Shown here piece by piece: positions 33,500 through 43,308 of a stretch of DNA of 64,000 nucleotides. The position numbers and the translations under genes were made by a program. Within the stretch, counting starts at the first letter, position 1; the number at the start of each line of letters is the position of its first letter. The DNA is from Mytilisepta virgata (lineage: Eukaryota; Mollusca; Bivalvia; Mytilida; Mytilidae). The stretch lies in assembly GCA_028015205.1 (NCBI GenBank), contig CM051514.1:744001-808000 (forward strand). Direction: 5' to 3'. Below the pieces are notes generated by a model. That model made no database searches. It was given only the letters and a program-made list of their open reading frames with translations, and was not told the origin of the DNA.

Positions 33500-34586
33500 A
33501 CAGCCATTCATTAGACAAGAGAACATTTAGGGAAGAACAAAATAAAGACCCTGAGGTTCTTCAGCTCTGCAAGAGGGCTCTACCCCAAGAAGAAGCAAAG
33601 TGGCCGAATGTTACTACCATCAAGACGGCATTTTGATGAGGAAGTGGAGGCCCCCTGATGCTATCACAGATGAGGAATGGAGAGTGGTATACTGAGTGGT
33701 GGTGCCTAAAGTCTATAGGCAAGAAATTATTGGTCTTGCCAATGACACCCCCTTGGCTGGACATTTAGGTATAAGGAAGACTTGCCTTAAGATATTGCAA
33801 CATTTCTACTAGCCCAGACTTAGAAATGATATCACAGAATACTGTAAATCATGCCATATATGCCAGGTTGTTGGCAAGCCTAACCAGAAAATACCACCAG
33901 CACCACTTCTGCCAATTCCAGCCTTTGAAGAACCTTTCAGTCGAGTACTTATTGATTGCGTTGGACCTTTACCAAAGACCAAGACTGGAAATGCGTATTT
34001 ATTGACGATCATGTGTACATCCACTGGCTTTCCCGAGGCTATTCCCTTAAGGAATATCAAGACACCAACTATTGTCAAAGCACTTATCAAATTTTTCACA
34101 TTAGTATGACTTCCTAAGTCTACACAGTCCGACCAGGGTTCAAATTTTATGTCAGGTTTATTTCAGCAGGTCGTTTACCAGTTAGGGATTGCTCAGTATA
34201 GATCAAGTGCTGATCATCCAGAATCTCAAGGTGCCTTAGAACGTTTTCATCAAACATTGAAGAACATGATTAGAACTTTTTGTCTTCAATTTGACATGGA
34301 CTGGGATGATGGTGTTCACTTTCTACTTTTTGCGGTCCGAGAGGCTGTTCAAGAATCCCTTGGTTTTAGCCCCTTTGAGTTAGTGTTTGGTCATACTGTA
34401 AGGGGACCTTTGAAATTGGTTAAGGAAAAATGGCTTACTGAACACACTGACTTGAATCTTCTAGACTATGTATCTAGATTTAAAGAAAAATTGTATACTG
34501 CTTGTCAAATTGCTCAGAAAAACTTAAAAACTGTACAGAATAAGATGAAAATATGGTATGATAAAGATGTTAAAACCATATTTTGA
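33500..34586 (+). pseudogene. pol: Integrase of the Gmr1-like element
   Basis: Zinc-binding HHCC (AGHLGIRKTCLKILQHFY ... CKSCHIC) near 33755-33865, then catalytic D (LIDCVGPL, about 33955), D (QSDQGSNF, about 34130) and E (SQGALERFHQTLK, about 34225), all in order. In-frame stops at the HFYWPR position (TAG replaces W, about 33812), at 33694 and near 34108, plus frame changes, inactivate it. It lies upstream of the reverse transcriptase, the reverse of ordinary Ty3/gypsy order. The region between 34586 and 34690 is partly deleted. Confidence 0.9.
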
Positions 34587-34689
34587 GCGTACTAATGAAG
34601 GTGAGAGTAAACCAGTTGCCACTTTAGCCATGGTTAAATTGGAGAACGATCATGACAAACCAGACATAATTGAACCATCTTTTGATTCC

Positions 34690-35726
34690 AAGACTGGAAC
34701 AAACGCTTAGATTGAAAAATTCAGAAATTTTGTCAAATTTAGACTCAAAACTTGCACATCTGACTTTTGATCGCAGAGCAAAATTGAAACTTTTGGTATC
34801 TTTTTCCAGATGTGCCAAACAAAACCACTGCTTTTTGTCATGATGTTGGTGTAGGCGATGCTTCTCCAACTAAGCAACATCCTTACCGGCTCAATCCACT
34901 TAAACTTGATGTTATGAGACAAGAAATTAGATATATGCTTGACAATGATATTATTGAGCCGAGTAACAGTGAATGGAGCTCTCCTTGTCTCCTTGTGCCG
35001 AAACCAGATAAAACCTTTCGTTTCGTTACTGATTTCAGAAAAGTAAACTCAGTTTCAAAATCTGACTCCTATCCGATTCCAAGGATAGACAATTGCATTG
35101 ATAACATTGGACAAGCAAAATTCGTAAACAAATTTGATTTATTAAAAGGTTACTGGCAGGTCCCCTTGACACCGAGAGCTCGTGAAATATCAGCTTTTGT
35201 CACACCAGACGGCTTATTTCAATATACTGTCATGCCGTTTTGTATGAAAAATGCTCCAGCTACATTTCAAAGAATGATCAATAATGTTATAAAAGATTTA
35301 GACTGTTGTTATGCTTATATTGATGATCTTATTGTATGTAGTGATAGCTGGGAAGAGCATTTAACACATTTATATGATACTTTTGAAAGATTGTCACAAT
35401 CAAATTTGACTGTTAATCTTGCTAAAAGTGAATTTTGTAAGGCCACTGTTGATTATTTAGGGCACACAGTTTGCCAAGGTCAAGTGAAATCTATTATGGC
35501 TAAAGTGGATGCAATTACCAATTTTCCTCCTTCTACAAATAAAAAACAACTTATGAGATATTTAGGCATGATTGGATTTTACAGAAAATTTTGTTCAAAT
35601 TTTGCTACTGTTGTTCAACCATTGGCTCATCTTTTACGGAAAGATTCTAAATTCATCTGGAGTGATAATTGTCAAAACGCTTTTGAAAAAAGCAAATCAC
35701 TTTTAATTAACAGTCCCGTTCTTATC
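34690..35726 (+). CDS. pol: Reverse transcriptase of the Gmr1-like element
   Basis: Open from about 34812. Motifs: NDIIEPSNSEWSSPCLLV, FVTDFRKVNSV, KFDLLKGYWQVPL, FCMKNAPATFQR, YAYIDDLIVC (catalytic YIDD, about 35318) and VDYLGHTV, then the thumb/connection segment up to NSPVLI at 35726. There the frame is interrupted by the PLE; RNase H resumes at 37605. All key RT residues are present. Confidence 0.92.
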
Positions 35727-37600
35727 GAGATCAAATACCGAGAACCTCAGCCAATTAATTGGAAATACAATTTCAAGTTACTTATGGATTCGGTTGAGGA
35801 CTATGCCAGAAAATGGACTTCAAAAGAACAGGAGCCTGCTGACACACTTTCAGAGTGGGTGAAGGCTATTAGGTCAATGATACAAATCAGAATTAAAAGC
35901 CTCCAAGGTCTATGAGCACTAAAGCTATATCCATCTTTAAAGACCCTAAGGTTGTTGAAAACTTGACTCGCCTCCATGACAAATATGTAGTTGTCCCAGC
36001 TGACAAGGCCCCCAATAACATCGTTTTTGTTTGTAAGAACTATTATTTTGAGTGTCTTACAAACGAATTGGGACTAGATAACACTGCGGGTAACCCAACT
36101 TATACACCGACCACACTCACTAAGCAGGAAGTCCTTGATAACCACAAGACCGTTCTTCATTCCTTTGGCATTTCTACAAAGGATGAAGAAATGGACCTTC
36201 CTGCTCTTTATTGGATTCCTAAACTACATAAGAATCCGTTTAAACAAAGGTACATTGCTGGGTCAGCTAATTGCTCTACAAAACCTCTTTCAAAGATTTT
36301 AACATCCATATTGACATGTGTTAAAGAGGGCCTTCAGAATTACTGTGAAATATCATATTCCACCAGTGGCGTCAATCAGATGTGGATTCTTAAAAACTCC
36401 AAAAATTTACTTCAATATCTAAAATCAAAATCTTTGGCTACATGCAACAGCATAAAAACTTTCGACTTCTCTACACTCTACACTACCATACCACATTCTC
36501 AATTAAAAGATCGCTTAAAGCAACTAGTTCATCAATGTTTTTTCAAGAAAAATGGGACACGCAGGTATAAATTCCTTGTTCTAGGTAGAGAAAAGTCTTA
36601 TTTCGTGAAGAACCACTCTGATTCTGACAAAAAGTATTCTGAAGATGAAATTACAAACATGTTAGATTTTCTCATAGACAAGATATTCGTTGAATTTGGC
36701 GGTCTAATTTTTCAACAAACAATCGGCATTCCAATGGGAACCAACTGTGCTCCTCTCCTCGCCGATCTGTTTCTGTACTCATATGAAGCGGACTTCATTC
36801 AAGGGTTACTACATGAAAACAAAAAGAAACTAGCCCAATCCTTTAATTTCACTTTTCGTTATATAGATGATGTGTTGTCGTTAAATAACGACAAATTCCA
36901 AGACTTTCTACATCTTATCTACCCCAGTGAGCTTGAAATTAAGGATACTACAGATACACCAAAGTCCGCTTCATATTTGGATTTATTTCTTGAAATAGAC
37001 TATGAGGGACGTTTGAAGACAAAACTTTATGACAAACGTGATGACTTCAACTTTCCTATTGTTAATTTTCCCTTCTTGAGTAGCAATATACCAGCATCGC
37101 CTGCATATGGCGTCTACGTTTCTCAGCTTATCCGATTTTCAAGGGCATGCGTGAGTTACCCTGACTTTCGACAAAGAGGATTACTGCTGTCACAAAAGCT
37201 TCTTAACCAGGGTTTTATCAGGGATAAGTTGATGTCATCACTTAAGAAATTTTACGGTCGTCATCATGAATTGATTGACCATTACAGTGTTCCAATATCT
37301 AAGATGATGTTGGACCTGTTCCCACTGTCGTAACCTTTCATGTGACCCCTACGATTTGTGACTTCCACCGGATTGACCTTGTTGAACTTCACGACGGGTG
37401 CCGTATACGGAGCAAGAACTGCTTACCCTTCCGGAGCACCTGGGTTCACTCCTGGTTTTTATAGGAGTTCGTGTTGTTCATTGTTTTTAGTTTTCTGTGT
37501 TTATTTGTTGTGCTTGTGGTTGTTCGTTTGTCTTCCCGGGTTTGTCTGTCCAATGGATTACGTTTTTTTTTTATTGCTCCTCAGGTATATTTGTCCTTTT
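35727..37600 (+). mobile_element. Penelope-like element inserted in gypsy pol
   Basis: Interrupts the gypsy pol between NSPVL and TPDFKK. TTATC occurs on both sides (35722-35726, 37600-37604), giving a 4-5-bp target duplication; removing the insert restores the pol frame. It encodes an RT ORF and a 3' region that is shared with the copies at 28172, 40528 and 24540. There are no LTRs or poly(A). Confidence 0.92.
35912..37333 (+). CDS. Penelope-type reverse transcriptase, 473 aa
   Basis: Contains VVVPADKAPNNIVFV, YWIPKLHKNPFKQRYI (Penelope-type 'PKxHK' block), FDFSTLYTTIPH, IGIPMGTNCAPLLADL, FRYIDDVLSLNN (catalytic YIDD, residues about 318-321) and the conserved C-terminal ASYLDLFLEI, KLYDKRDDFNFP, PAYGVYVSQLIR, KFYGRHHELID. 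Upstream codons 35730-35911 (EPQPINWKYNFKLL ...) are in another frame ending in an ATGA overlap, so the original ORF probably began further 5'. No GIY-YIG endonuclease is visible. It is the only PLE copy here with an intact RT core. Confidence 0.9.
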   Translation: MSTKAISIFKDPKVVENLTRLHDKYVVVPADKAPNNIVFVCKNYYFECLTNELGLDNTAGNPTYTPTTLTKQEVLDNHKTVLHSFGISTKDEEMDLPALYWIPKLHKNPFKQRYIAGSANCSTKPLSKILTSILTCVKEGLQNYCEISYSTSGVNQMWILKNSKNLLQYLKSKSLATCNSIKTFDFSTLYTTIPHSQLKDRLKQLVHQCFFKKNGTRRYKFLVLGREKSYFVKNHSDSDKKYSEDEITNMLDFLIDKIFVEFGGLIFQQTIGIPMGTNCAPLLADLFLYSYEADFIQGLLHENKKKLAQSFNFTFRYIDDVLSLNNDKFQDFLHLIYPSELEIKDTTDTPKSASYLDLFLEIDYEGRLKTKLYDKRDDFNFPIVNFPFLSSNIPASPAYGVYVSQLIRFSRACVSYPDFRQRGLLLSQKLLNQGFIRDKLMSSLKKFYGRHHELIDHYSVPISKMMLDLFPLS

Positions 37601-37604
37601 TATC

Positions 37605-38000
37605 ACTCCAGACTTTAAAAAGCAATTCAAACTTGCCGTTGATGCAAGTTATGTAGGAGTTGGAGCCGTTTTATATCAAGAAACAGATGATAATGTTGAG
37701 AAACCTATATCATATTTTTCCAAGAAATTAGATAAACATCAGAAAAATTATTCCACTATTGAAAAAGAGTGTTTTGCACTGTTGTCTGCACTTCAACATT
37801 TTGATGTATATTTAAATCCCACTATGCATTCTATTCTGGTTTATACTGATCATAATCCTCTCACCTTCATACATAAAATGAGAAACAAGAACCAGAGGTT
37901 GACGAGGTGATGTTTATTGTTACAGGAATATGATATTATTGTAAAACATATTAAAGGTAAAGATAATGTAATAGCAGATGCTTTATCTAGATCTTATTAA
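37605..38000 (+). pseudogene. pol: RNase H of the Gmr1-like element
   Basis: Resumes pol after the PLE: TPDFKKQFKLAVDASYVGVGAVL, PISYFSKKLDKHQKNYSTIEKECFALL (catalytic E), VYTDHNPLTFI (catalytic D) and GKDNVIADALSRS before TAA at 37998. A TGA at about 37911 replaces the expected Trp codon after QRLTR; otherwise the frame is intact. Confidence 0.9.
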
Positions 38001-38066
38001 AACACTGTATACATACTATATATTTTTGTATATATTGTTCATGAAGTTCTCGCTACACTCAAACTT

Positions 38067-38091
38067 CTTTTAAGGGGGGGGGGGGGGGGGG
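38067..38091 (+). promoter_or_regulatory. Polypurine tract of the Gmr1-like element
   Basis: ttttaa followed by an 18-base G run directly abuts the TG of the 3' LTR. The position identifies it as the plus-strand primer site. The pure G run is unusual and may be expanded. Confidence 0.85.
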
Positions 38092-38687
38092 TGTTATGAT
38101 ATTGTAATTATTATATTTATTTATCTTGGCCTAATTTGTTTTGTGTGGCCTTATAACATGTATAATATGTTTACACAATACTTATAGTTGTTTACCAAAT
38201 AATGTTATAAATGCGCAGTTTAGAAATCACTGGAACAATAATAGATACCGATGGAATGACTAGAACTTTCTATTTGACTTACGTAATAATTCTGGTGTAA
38301 TTCAAACTTCTACCGTATTCCAGAAGTTTCCGTTCTACAGTATATATGTTAGACTTTCAGAGCAGAACGTTTTGGACCAGACAATAACATTCTTGTGTTC
38401 TCAGCTGTTGGATTTATTTACGTTTCACACATCGTACTTGACACAATTTTATTTACGTTACATCATACTAGATTGTGACTGATTGGATATAATATTCCGT
38501 TTGGATTTCCGCAACAGTGACGAGAAGAATTCCGGATTAGGAAAAGACGAAGGATTTTGAACAGTTAAGTTGACATTTTAGTTTGTGTAATATTTTTTTG
38601 TAAACTTGTATATAATAAATCTTGTTAAATAATTATTGATTTGTGTCTTTTGTTGGCTACAATTTAAAGGTGATTTCGGCCGTAACA
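38092..38687 (+). repeat. 3' LTR of the Gmr1-like element
   Basis: 596 bp, TGTTATGATA...CCGTAACA, near-identical to the 5' LTR. It is followed by AGTC and the resumed Polinton gene. Confidence 0.95.
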
Positions 38688-38765
38688 AGTCACAAATTTA
38701 GAGAGGGTATTATCTCCCCTCGTTTGTCTTGCAGCATAATTAGACAATGTAATTTTCTGTTCCAT
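38688..38765 (-). pseudogene. Candidate capsid-like gene, first 26 codons
   Basis: ATG at 38765 (MEQKITLSNYAARQTRGDN) reads open to 38688, where the gypsy LTR interrupts. It continues in frame at 30912 with TEFEEQLVLYKQYVFG. The start lies 3 bases after the stop of the upstream gene (38769), as in an operon-like viral cluster. Confidence 0.6.
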
Positions 38766-38768
38766 TTT

Positions 38769-39755
38769 TTATAACTCAAAATATTTTCTATATAGTGACT
38801 CGTGTTGCTCTTCTGTTATCTCCCCATTCTGCAGAAGAGTATCTATAATAGAAATTCCTTCATTCAATAGATCATTATTAGTATTACCAGAGTCTATACT
38901 CCCGATCACAAGTTCCAATCGATTTAAAAAACTATCAGTATTATTGCACAAAATATGTTTGTATTTACCGCTTGTCTTTACTAGTGGGTGTGACGATAGG
39001 GAGACCAGATTTCTGGATGTCCTCTTTTCTGAATCTCGGTACCGCTTTTGTGGGTTGTACCTCTTTGTCACTAGATCGATAAAGTCATCATCTACATTTT
39101 CATCCAATACTAGATTTCCCATCTTGTCTAGTCCATTCAACTTATTATATTCGAGGAGGTGCTCCAAACCCAATACTAGATCAGAAAAGGCACCAGAAGT
39201 ATCGATCTTGTAAGACCCTTTCGAGGATAAATCTTTCCCAGTTTTACCCTGCAATTTCGGATAGTACTTCCTATTTTTCTTTATCAAGTCGCCAACAAGG
39301 GTTGGGACGTTAGCTACCTTTCTGAGTCTTCCAAGCGCTCTGTTATAATGTTGTGCGACTTTAATCTTATCTTAAGTATCTAAGGATGTATCGTCTTCAA
39401 GTCGATATCCAGCATCAAGTTCTTCGAGATTCATGCCAGTCGGATCCATTTCAACGACTTTAAATTCTTCTGCTCCCTCCTCTTCCTCGTCCTCCTCATG
39501 TCCCTCTATCTGCGGTAGTGCTTTTTCCTGTATTGGTAAGGGTTGAGGTACGGGTTGATATACAGGTACTATTTGATTGGCAGCTGATTTAGGTGCCTCC
39601 GGTATTTTTTCTATCGCCTTTGTTACTAGCTCAAAGATCTCTTTATATCTATCTGATTGTACACTTTTTCTTACCTTTTCTTGCTCCTTCCTTAATCTAA
39701 ACTCGTGTTCTGATTTGGATTTTTTTAAAGCCCTCTCTCTAAATTCTTTCAACAT
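38769..39755 (-). pseudogene. Polinton gene of unknown function, one nonsense codon
   Basis: ATG at 39755 (MLKEFRERALKKSKSEHEFR) to stop at 38769, about 329 codons, with a single in-frame TAA at 39372-39374. It has a basic coiled-coil-like N-terminus, a Pro-rich stretch, an acidic run (EGHEEDEEEEGAEE), and a C-terminal part with GRLRKVANVPTLVGDLIKKN. I do not recognise the family. It is divergent from the gene beginning near 39776, leaving about 20 bp for both promoters. Confidence 0.6.
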
Positions 39756-39775
39756 TATGTTCTTTTCTTTATAAA

Positions 39776-40985
39776 ATAAAAGTTATAAAAATTGGTATCT
39801 TTAACGAAATATCTCAGGTAGGGTCTTTAACTCCAGTAGGACAAGCAGAAACTAATTTTAATGTAGTACTAAGTCAATATGCAAGAAAAGCACAATTAGA
39901 TAAAATAAGTAGAGAGTGCCTATGGGATGGGAAAGATCTGGACATGAGCGAGTACAAAATTAAAAGCGTTGTAGCCGACACAGGTGGAGATGATGTTGCT
40001 ACTATGAAACAGATTGCTGATACTTTCTGTCCTGCAAGAGCACAAAAAGATTTGGATACGAACAAGACGTATATTAGGGGATTCGAGACTGATTTAAATG
40101 ATCCAATATCTGCGGTTAACAAAACGTCATTGCAGTTGAAAACAGATATACAGAAACGGGACTTTTCAGCTCCAGACACGGAGATAAGAAAGGAGTTGGG
40201 TGATACAGAGACAAAATTGTGGAAGGAATTGAGAGACACTGAGACAAAAGACGTGATTTGGCTAGCAAGTCTTTTGTTAATACAAACGAGACGGAATTGA
40301 AGAAAGACTTCCATAAAAATCATTATCTAAGACCAATACGCCTCTCACAGTTCGACGAAAATTTGGATGCCAAAATCAGCGTACTTCCAGGGTCTGGAGG
40401 AGCTACTGATGGGTCTACTGCAGATGTATACTCCAAGAGTGAAGTTGATGCCAAATATGATGCATGACCAGGAAACAATGTGTATACCAAGAGTGAGATG
40501 GATACAAAATTGCAGTCTAACTTATATTGACCATTACAGTGTTCCAATATCTAAGATGATGTTGGACCTGTTCCCACTGTCGTAACATTTCATGTGCCTC
40601 CACCGATTTGTGACTTCCACTCGATTGAATTTGTTGAATTTCACGACGGGTGCCGTATACGGAGCAGGAACTGCTTACCTTATCGGAGCACCTGGGTTCA
40701 CTCCTGGTCTTTATAGGAGTTCGTGTTGTTCATTGTTTTTTTTAGTTTTCTGTGTTTATGTGTTGTGCTTGTGGTTGTTCATTTGTCTTCCCGGGTTTGT
40801 CTGTCAAATGGATTACGTTTTTTTTTTTATTGCTCCAAGAGTGAGTTGGATACAAAAATTCAGGACTTCGTTAATGACGATGATTACAAGAGAGGACTAA
40901 AAAGATTTGTCGATAAATCTGCAAAAAAGGTACGAAAAGAAGCAAGCAGTATAATTTCTCGCTACGGTAAAACCCCTTCGGAGTT
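39776..40985 (+). pseudogene. Polinton gene with YSKSEVD repeats, split by a PLE
   Basis: Open without an ATG from about 39752; first ATG 39944. Encodes an alpha-helical segment with repeats (RKELGDTETKL, KELRDTETKD). It shifts frame near 40255, then reads VYSKSEVDAKYDA, stop, VYTKSEMDTKLQ and, after the inserted PLE fragment (40528-40838), SKSELDTKIQDF. It ends SRYGKTPSEFP at 40991. Repeated Y-[ST]-K-S-E-[VLM]-D resembles repeats in phage tail-fibre proteins. A fibre-like role is an inference from this motif alone. Confidence 0.5.
40528..40838 (+). mobile_element. Penelope-like element, 3'-end fragment
   Basis: About 310 bp: the last 18 RT codons (IDHYSVPISKMMLDLFPLS) and the 3' region, close to the PLE at 35727. 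It interrupts the YSKSEVD gene between NLY and SKSELD. Its 3' end stops earlier than the other copies (at attgctcc). Confidence 0.85.
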
Positions 40986-40996
40986 TCCTTGATGAT

Positions 40997-41844
40997 ATGA
41001 AAGTCGAGTGGTTATCAGACGATGTGTACAATAGTGAGGATAATATTGAAGAGGATTATGATAATTGGACATAAACTTTAAAACCGACTGATAAGGATGG
41101 AACCCTTTATTTACTGGGTATACACTTGGTTTTTCATGAAGCAGCAGGAAGAGAAATATCTGTGCCTAGCCAATTCGTGATCAGATTTGAAATAAATCAG
41201 CCAGGCGCCTCGAATTCAATATTTTTTAAAAAACTAAGAAAGGATGTTAGAAATTTGGAAAAAATAAAGAATAACGCGACTTGTTCGTGGAGATTAATTC
41301 AGATTGGATATCAGGGAGAAGGTGTTCCTCTTATGAATATAACTGAAAAGAGCAAGATAGCAGTGGAAGAATTAGAAAAACCGACCCAGTCCTTGAACCG
41401 CTTTTACAAGGTATTGGAAAAGAAATCCAGTACCATATCCAGGATTACGGTTCCGAACTAGTCTTTCCAAACAGAAATATTAGTTCTTACACTGACTCCG
41501 ACACACAATATGAAGCTAGATTACTTGAGGAGCGAGATATCATAGGCCTCTTTCCAAAAATAATGACTGCTACTATTGTCATTGATTTGAAAGGTTCAGC
41601 GTGTTTCCTGGAGTGTTATACTTGGGAGGATTTTGGAACCGATATGATAGAGTACTGGGACCTGGATACTGTGGCAGAATGGACACGAGTGTTTTCAAAG
41701 ACTCTTTCTAACGGGACTCAAGATATCGAATTCCGAATGGGTTATATCGCTAAATATGTGGTATTTATTATAAGGGGAGATACTGGTTATGAAGTAAAGA
41801 AAATTACGTTAACTCCTAATGAGCAATTCATCATGTATATCTAA
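40997..41844 (+). pseudogene. Polinton gene of unknown function
   Basis: ATG 40997 (MKVEWLSDDVYNSEDN) is followed by an in-frame TAA at 41072-41074, then TLYLLGIHLVFHEAAGREI to about 41400. A second frame that overlaps (PVLEPLLQGIGKEIQYHIQD...) continues to TAA 41844, with GLFPKIMTATIVIDLKGSACF and LTPNEQFIMYI. One frameshift would join them into about 280 residues. No family recognised; beta-rich blocks suggest a structural protein. Confidence 0.4.
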
Positions 41845-42373
41845 GTCCTGCATTTCGTACTATATCTCCTTTAGACAGGTATACTTACAGTTACTCTCTA
41901 GGTGGTTTATTCGGTATGTCTACATATCCTATTGCTCCTCGCGTTACTCCGATACCGTTTGGACTTCCGGCAAATGATTTCACTAGATATAAAAAAAATA
42001 AGACCTTTAAAAATCAACGGTAAGTTTTTACACTCTTCCGGTAATAATTTCCAAATTTTAAAATTGAAGGATAAGTGTAAACCCACGTTTACTATTCACC
42101 TATTCGCCAATGGAGAGAGTCTTTTTTCAACTGCATACATTTATAAATACATGTTATAAAAAGGAAACATCAACTACTTTTACAGAATATTTCGAAACCA
42201 GAAATTTCATAACCCATGATTATCAAAACGAGATTGAAATCACACGGAAATTTGAAAACGATTATGAGATATTCATTGGAGGGGTATGTCCTAGTGAAAT
42301 TACTTGGTTGGTCTCTCCTTTAACTTCATTGAATGTTATTGAGGTAGATATCAAGTTTGAAGAGATGCCTTGA
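41845..42373 (+). pseudogene. Polinton gene of unknown function
   Basis: Three overlapping frames read as one decayed gene: SPAFRTISPLDRYTYSYSLG, MSTYPIAPRVTPIPFGLPAN, then after an A run FLHSSGNNFQILKL and TIHLFANGESLFSTAYIYKY, then ETSTTFTEYFETRNF to IKFEEMP and TGA at 42373. Frameshifts fall at the A8 run near 41990 and near 42155. No family recognised. Confidence 0.4.
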
Positions 42374-42495
42374 CATTTTTATCACTCTGTCTGAGCCGAC
42401 TAGTAAATAAGAGGTGATAAACTAACTTTGGTTAAAAAAAAAATATAAAGAATTCACAAGGAAAGGGGAAAAATAGTCATATGACCATTTTAAGG

Positions 42496-43079
42496 GGTTT
42501 ATGGTACTGGTGCAACTAAAAAAAAACGATGAAAAAATGATATTATGAAAATGATTGTGTCAAAAAATTTGGAAAAGAGTACTTAATTTGCCTTACCACT
42601 GCTTTGCGATGGTTTATGGTGCTGGGAGTAGTAAAAAGGGACGAAAAAGTACACAAAAAAGGATATTACTACTATTATGAAAATGATTGTGCCAAAAATG
42701 TGTAAAAGAGTACTTTTTAATTTGTCTTACCACTGCTTTGCGGTGGTTTATGATGCTGGGAGTACTAAAAAAGGGACGAAAAAGTAAACAAAAAGGATAT
42801 TAACTACTATTATGAAAATGATTGTGCCAAAAATTTGTAAAAGAGTACTTTTTAATTTGTCTTACCACTGCTTTGCGGTGGTTTATGATGCTGGGAGTAC
42901 TAAAAAAGGGACGAAAAAGTACACAAAAAAAGGATATTAACTACTATTATGAAAATGACTGTGCCAAAAATTTGTAAAAGAGTACTTACTTTGTCTTACC
43001 ACTGCTTTGCGGTGGTTAATGATGCTGGGAGTACTAAAAAAGCGACGAAAAAGTACACAAAAAAAGGATATTAACTACT
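42496..43079 (-). repeat. Polinton right terminal inverted repeat
   Basis: Inverted version of the left end with about 4.3 subrepeats of roughly 133 bp (ggatattaactact near 42660, 42796, 42930 and 43066). The left end has 2.5, so the two ends differ in copy number. The inner edge matches the inner edge of the left repeat. Confidence 0.9.
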
Positions 43080-43308
43080 CTAGCTCACGAGGTAATTATC
43101 CACAGGAAGACATATCATTCCACTCGGACACATTATTCTGACTCCGAGCCGCCAAGTAGATCTTTGCTCTTACTCCTAGATGCCGCATGCTTGGCGGAGA
43201 AGCAGGAAATACCAATTTTAATGTCTTTGGTTTGACCCGGCTGGGGATCGAACCCGCGACCTTCCGCACTCGAAGCGAGCACGCCACCACGAGACCACCG
43301 AGGCGGTC
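43080..43308 (-). mobile_element. SINE copy 2, 5' half with tRNA-like head
   Basis: Starts with the second CTAGCT copy and continues the SINE broken at 24914. On the minus strand the head reads ccgcctcggtggtctcgtgg (box A-like) and ggttcgatcccc (box B), about 40 bp apart. It is inserted into the PLE codons for QGYV. Confidence 0.88.

Larger units (their letters stand above)
30913..38687 (+). mobile_element. Gmr1-like Ty3/gypsy LTR retrotransposon
   Basis: Flanked by LTRs 30913-31522 and 38092-38687 (TGTTATGA...CCGTAACA) and a 4-bp duplication AGTC (30909-30912, 38688-38691). Domain order is gag, protease, integrase, reverse transcriptase, RNase H; integrase before RT is the hallmark of Gmr1-like elements. 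LTRs differ by roughly ten substitutions and a few small indels by eye, so insertion is recent, yet the ORFs carry frameshifts, stops and a nested PLE. Confidence 0.95.
24915..43079. mobile_element. Polinton/Maverick-type giant DNA transposon
   Basis: 18,165 bp beginning AGTAGTTAATATCC and ending with its inverted complement GGATATTAACTACT. A 6-bp duplication CTAGCT lies outside both ends (24909-24914, 43080-43085). Long terminal inverted repeats, AG/CT termini and 6-bp duplications define Polintons. Gene content agrees: a family B DNA polymerase of protein-primed type on the minus strand, and compact, closely spaced genes in divergent groups. About 8.9 kb is Polinton proper; the rest is the inserted gypsy element and two PLE fragments. 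All its genes are damaged. No integrase, FtsK/HerA-type ATPase or cysteine protease was recognised. Confidence 0.9.

Noticed and set aside
33809..34099. 96-codon minus ORF
   Set aside because: Antisense shadow of the gypsy integrase, whose D,D,E residues are on the plus strand.
37358..37656. ORFs rich in Cys/Phe/Val after the PLE RT
   Set aside because: They lie in the non-coding 3' region of the PLE; the same sequence at 40592 and 28188 is not conserved in frame.
43235..43308. Possible tRNA gene (box A and box B on the minus strand)
   Set aside because: It is the head of the SINE; the stems are imperfect and the sequence continues into the SINE body.
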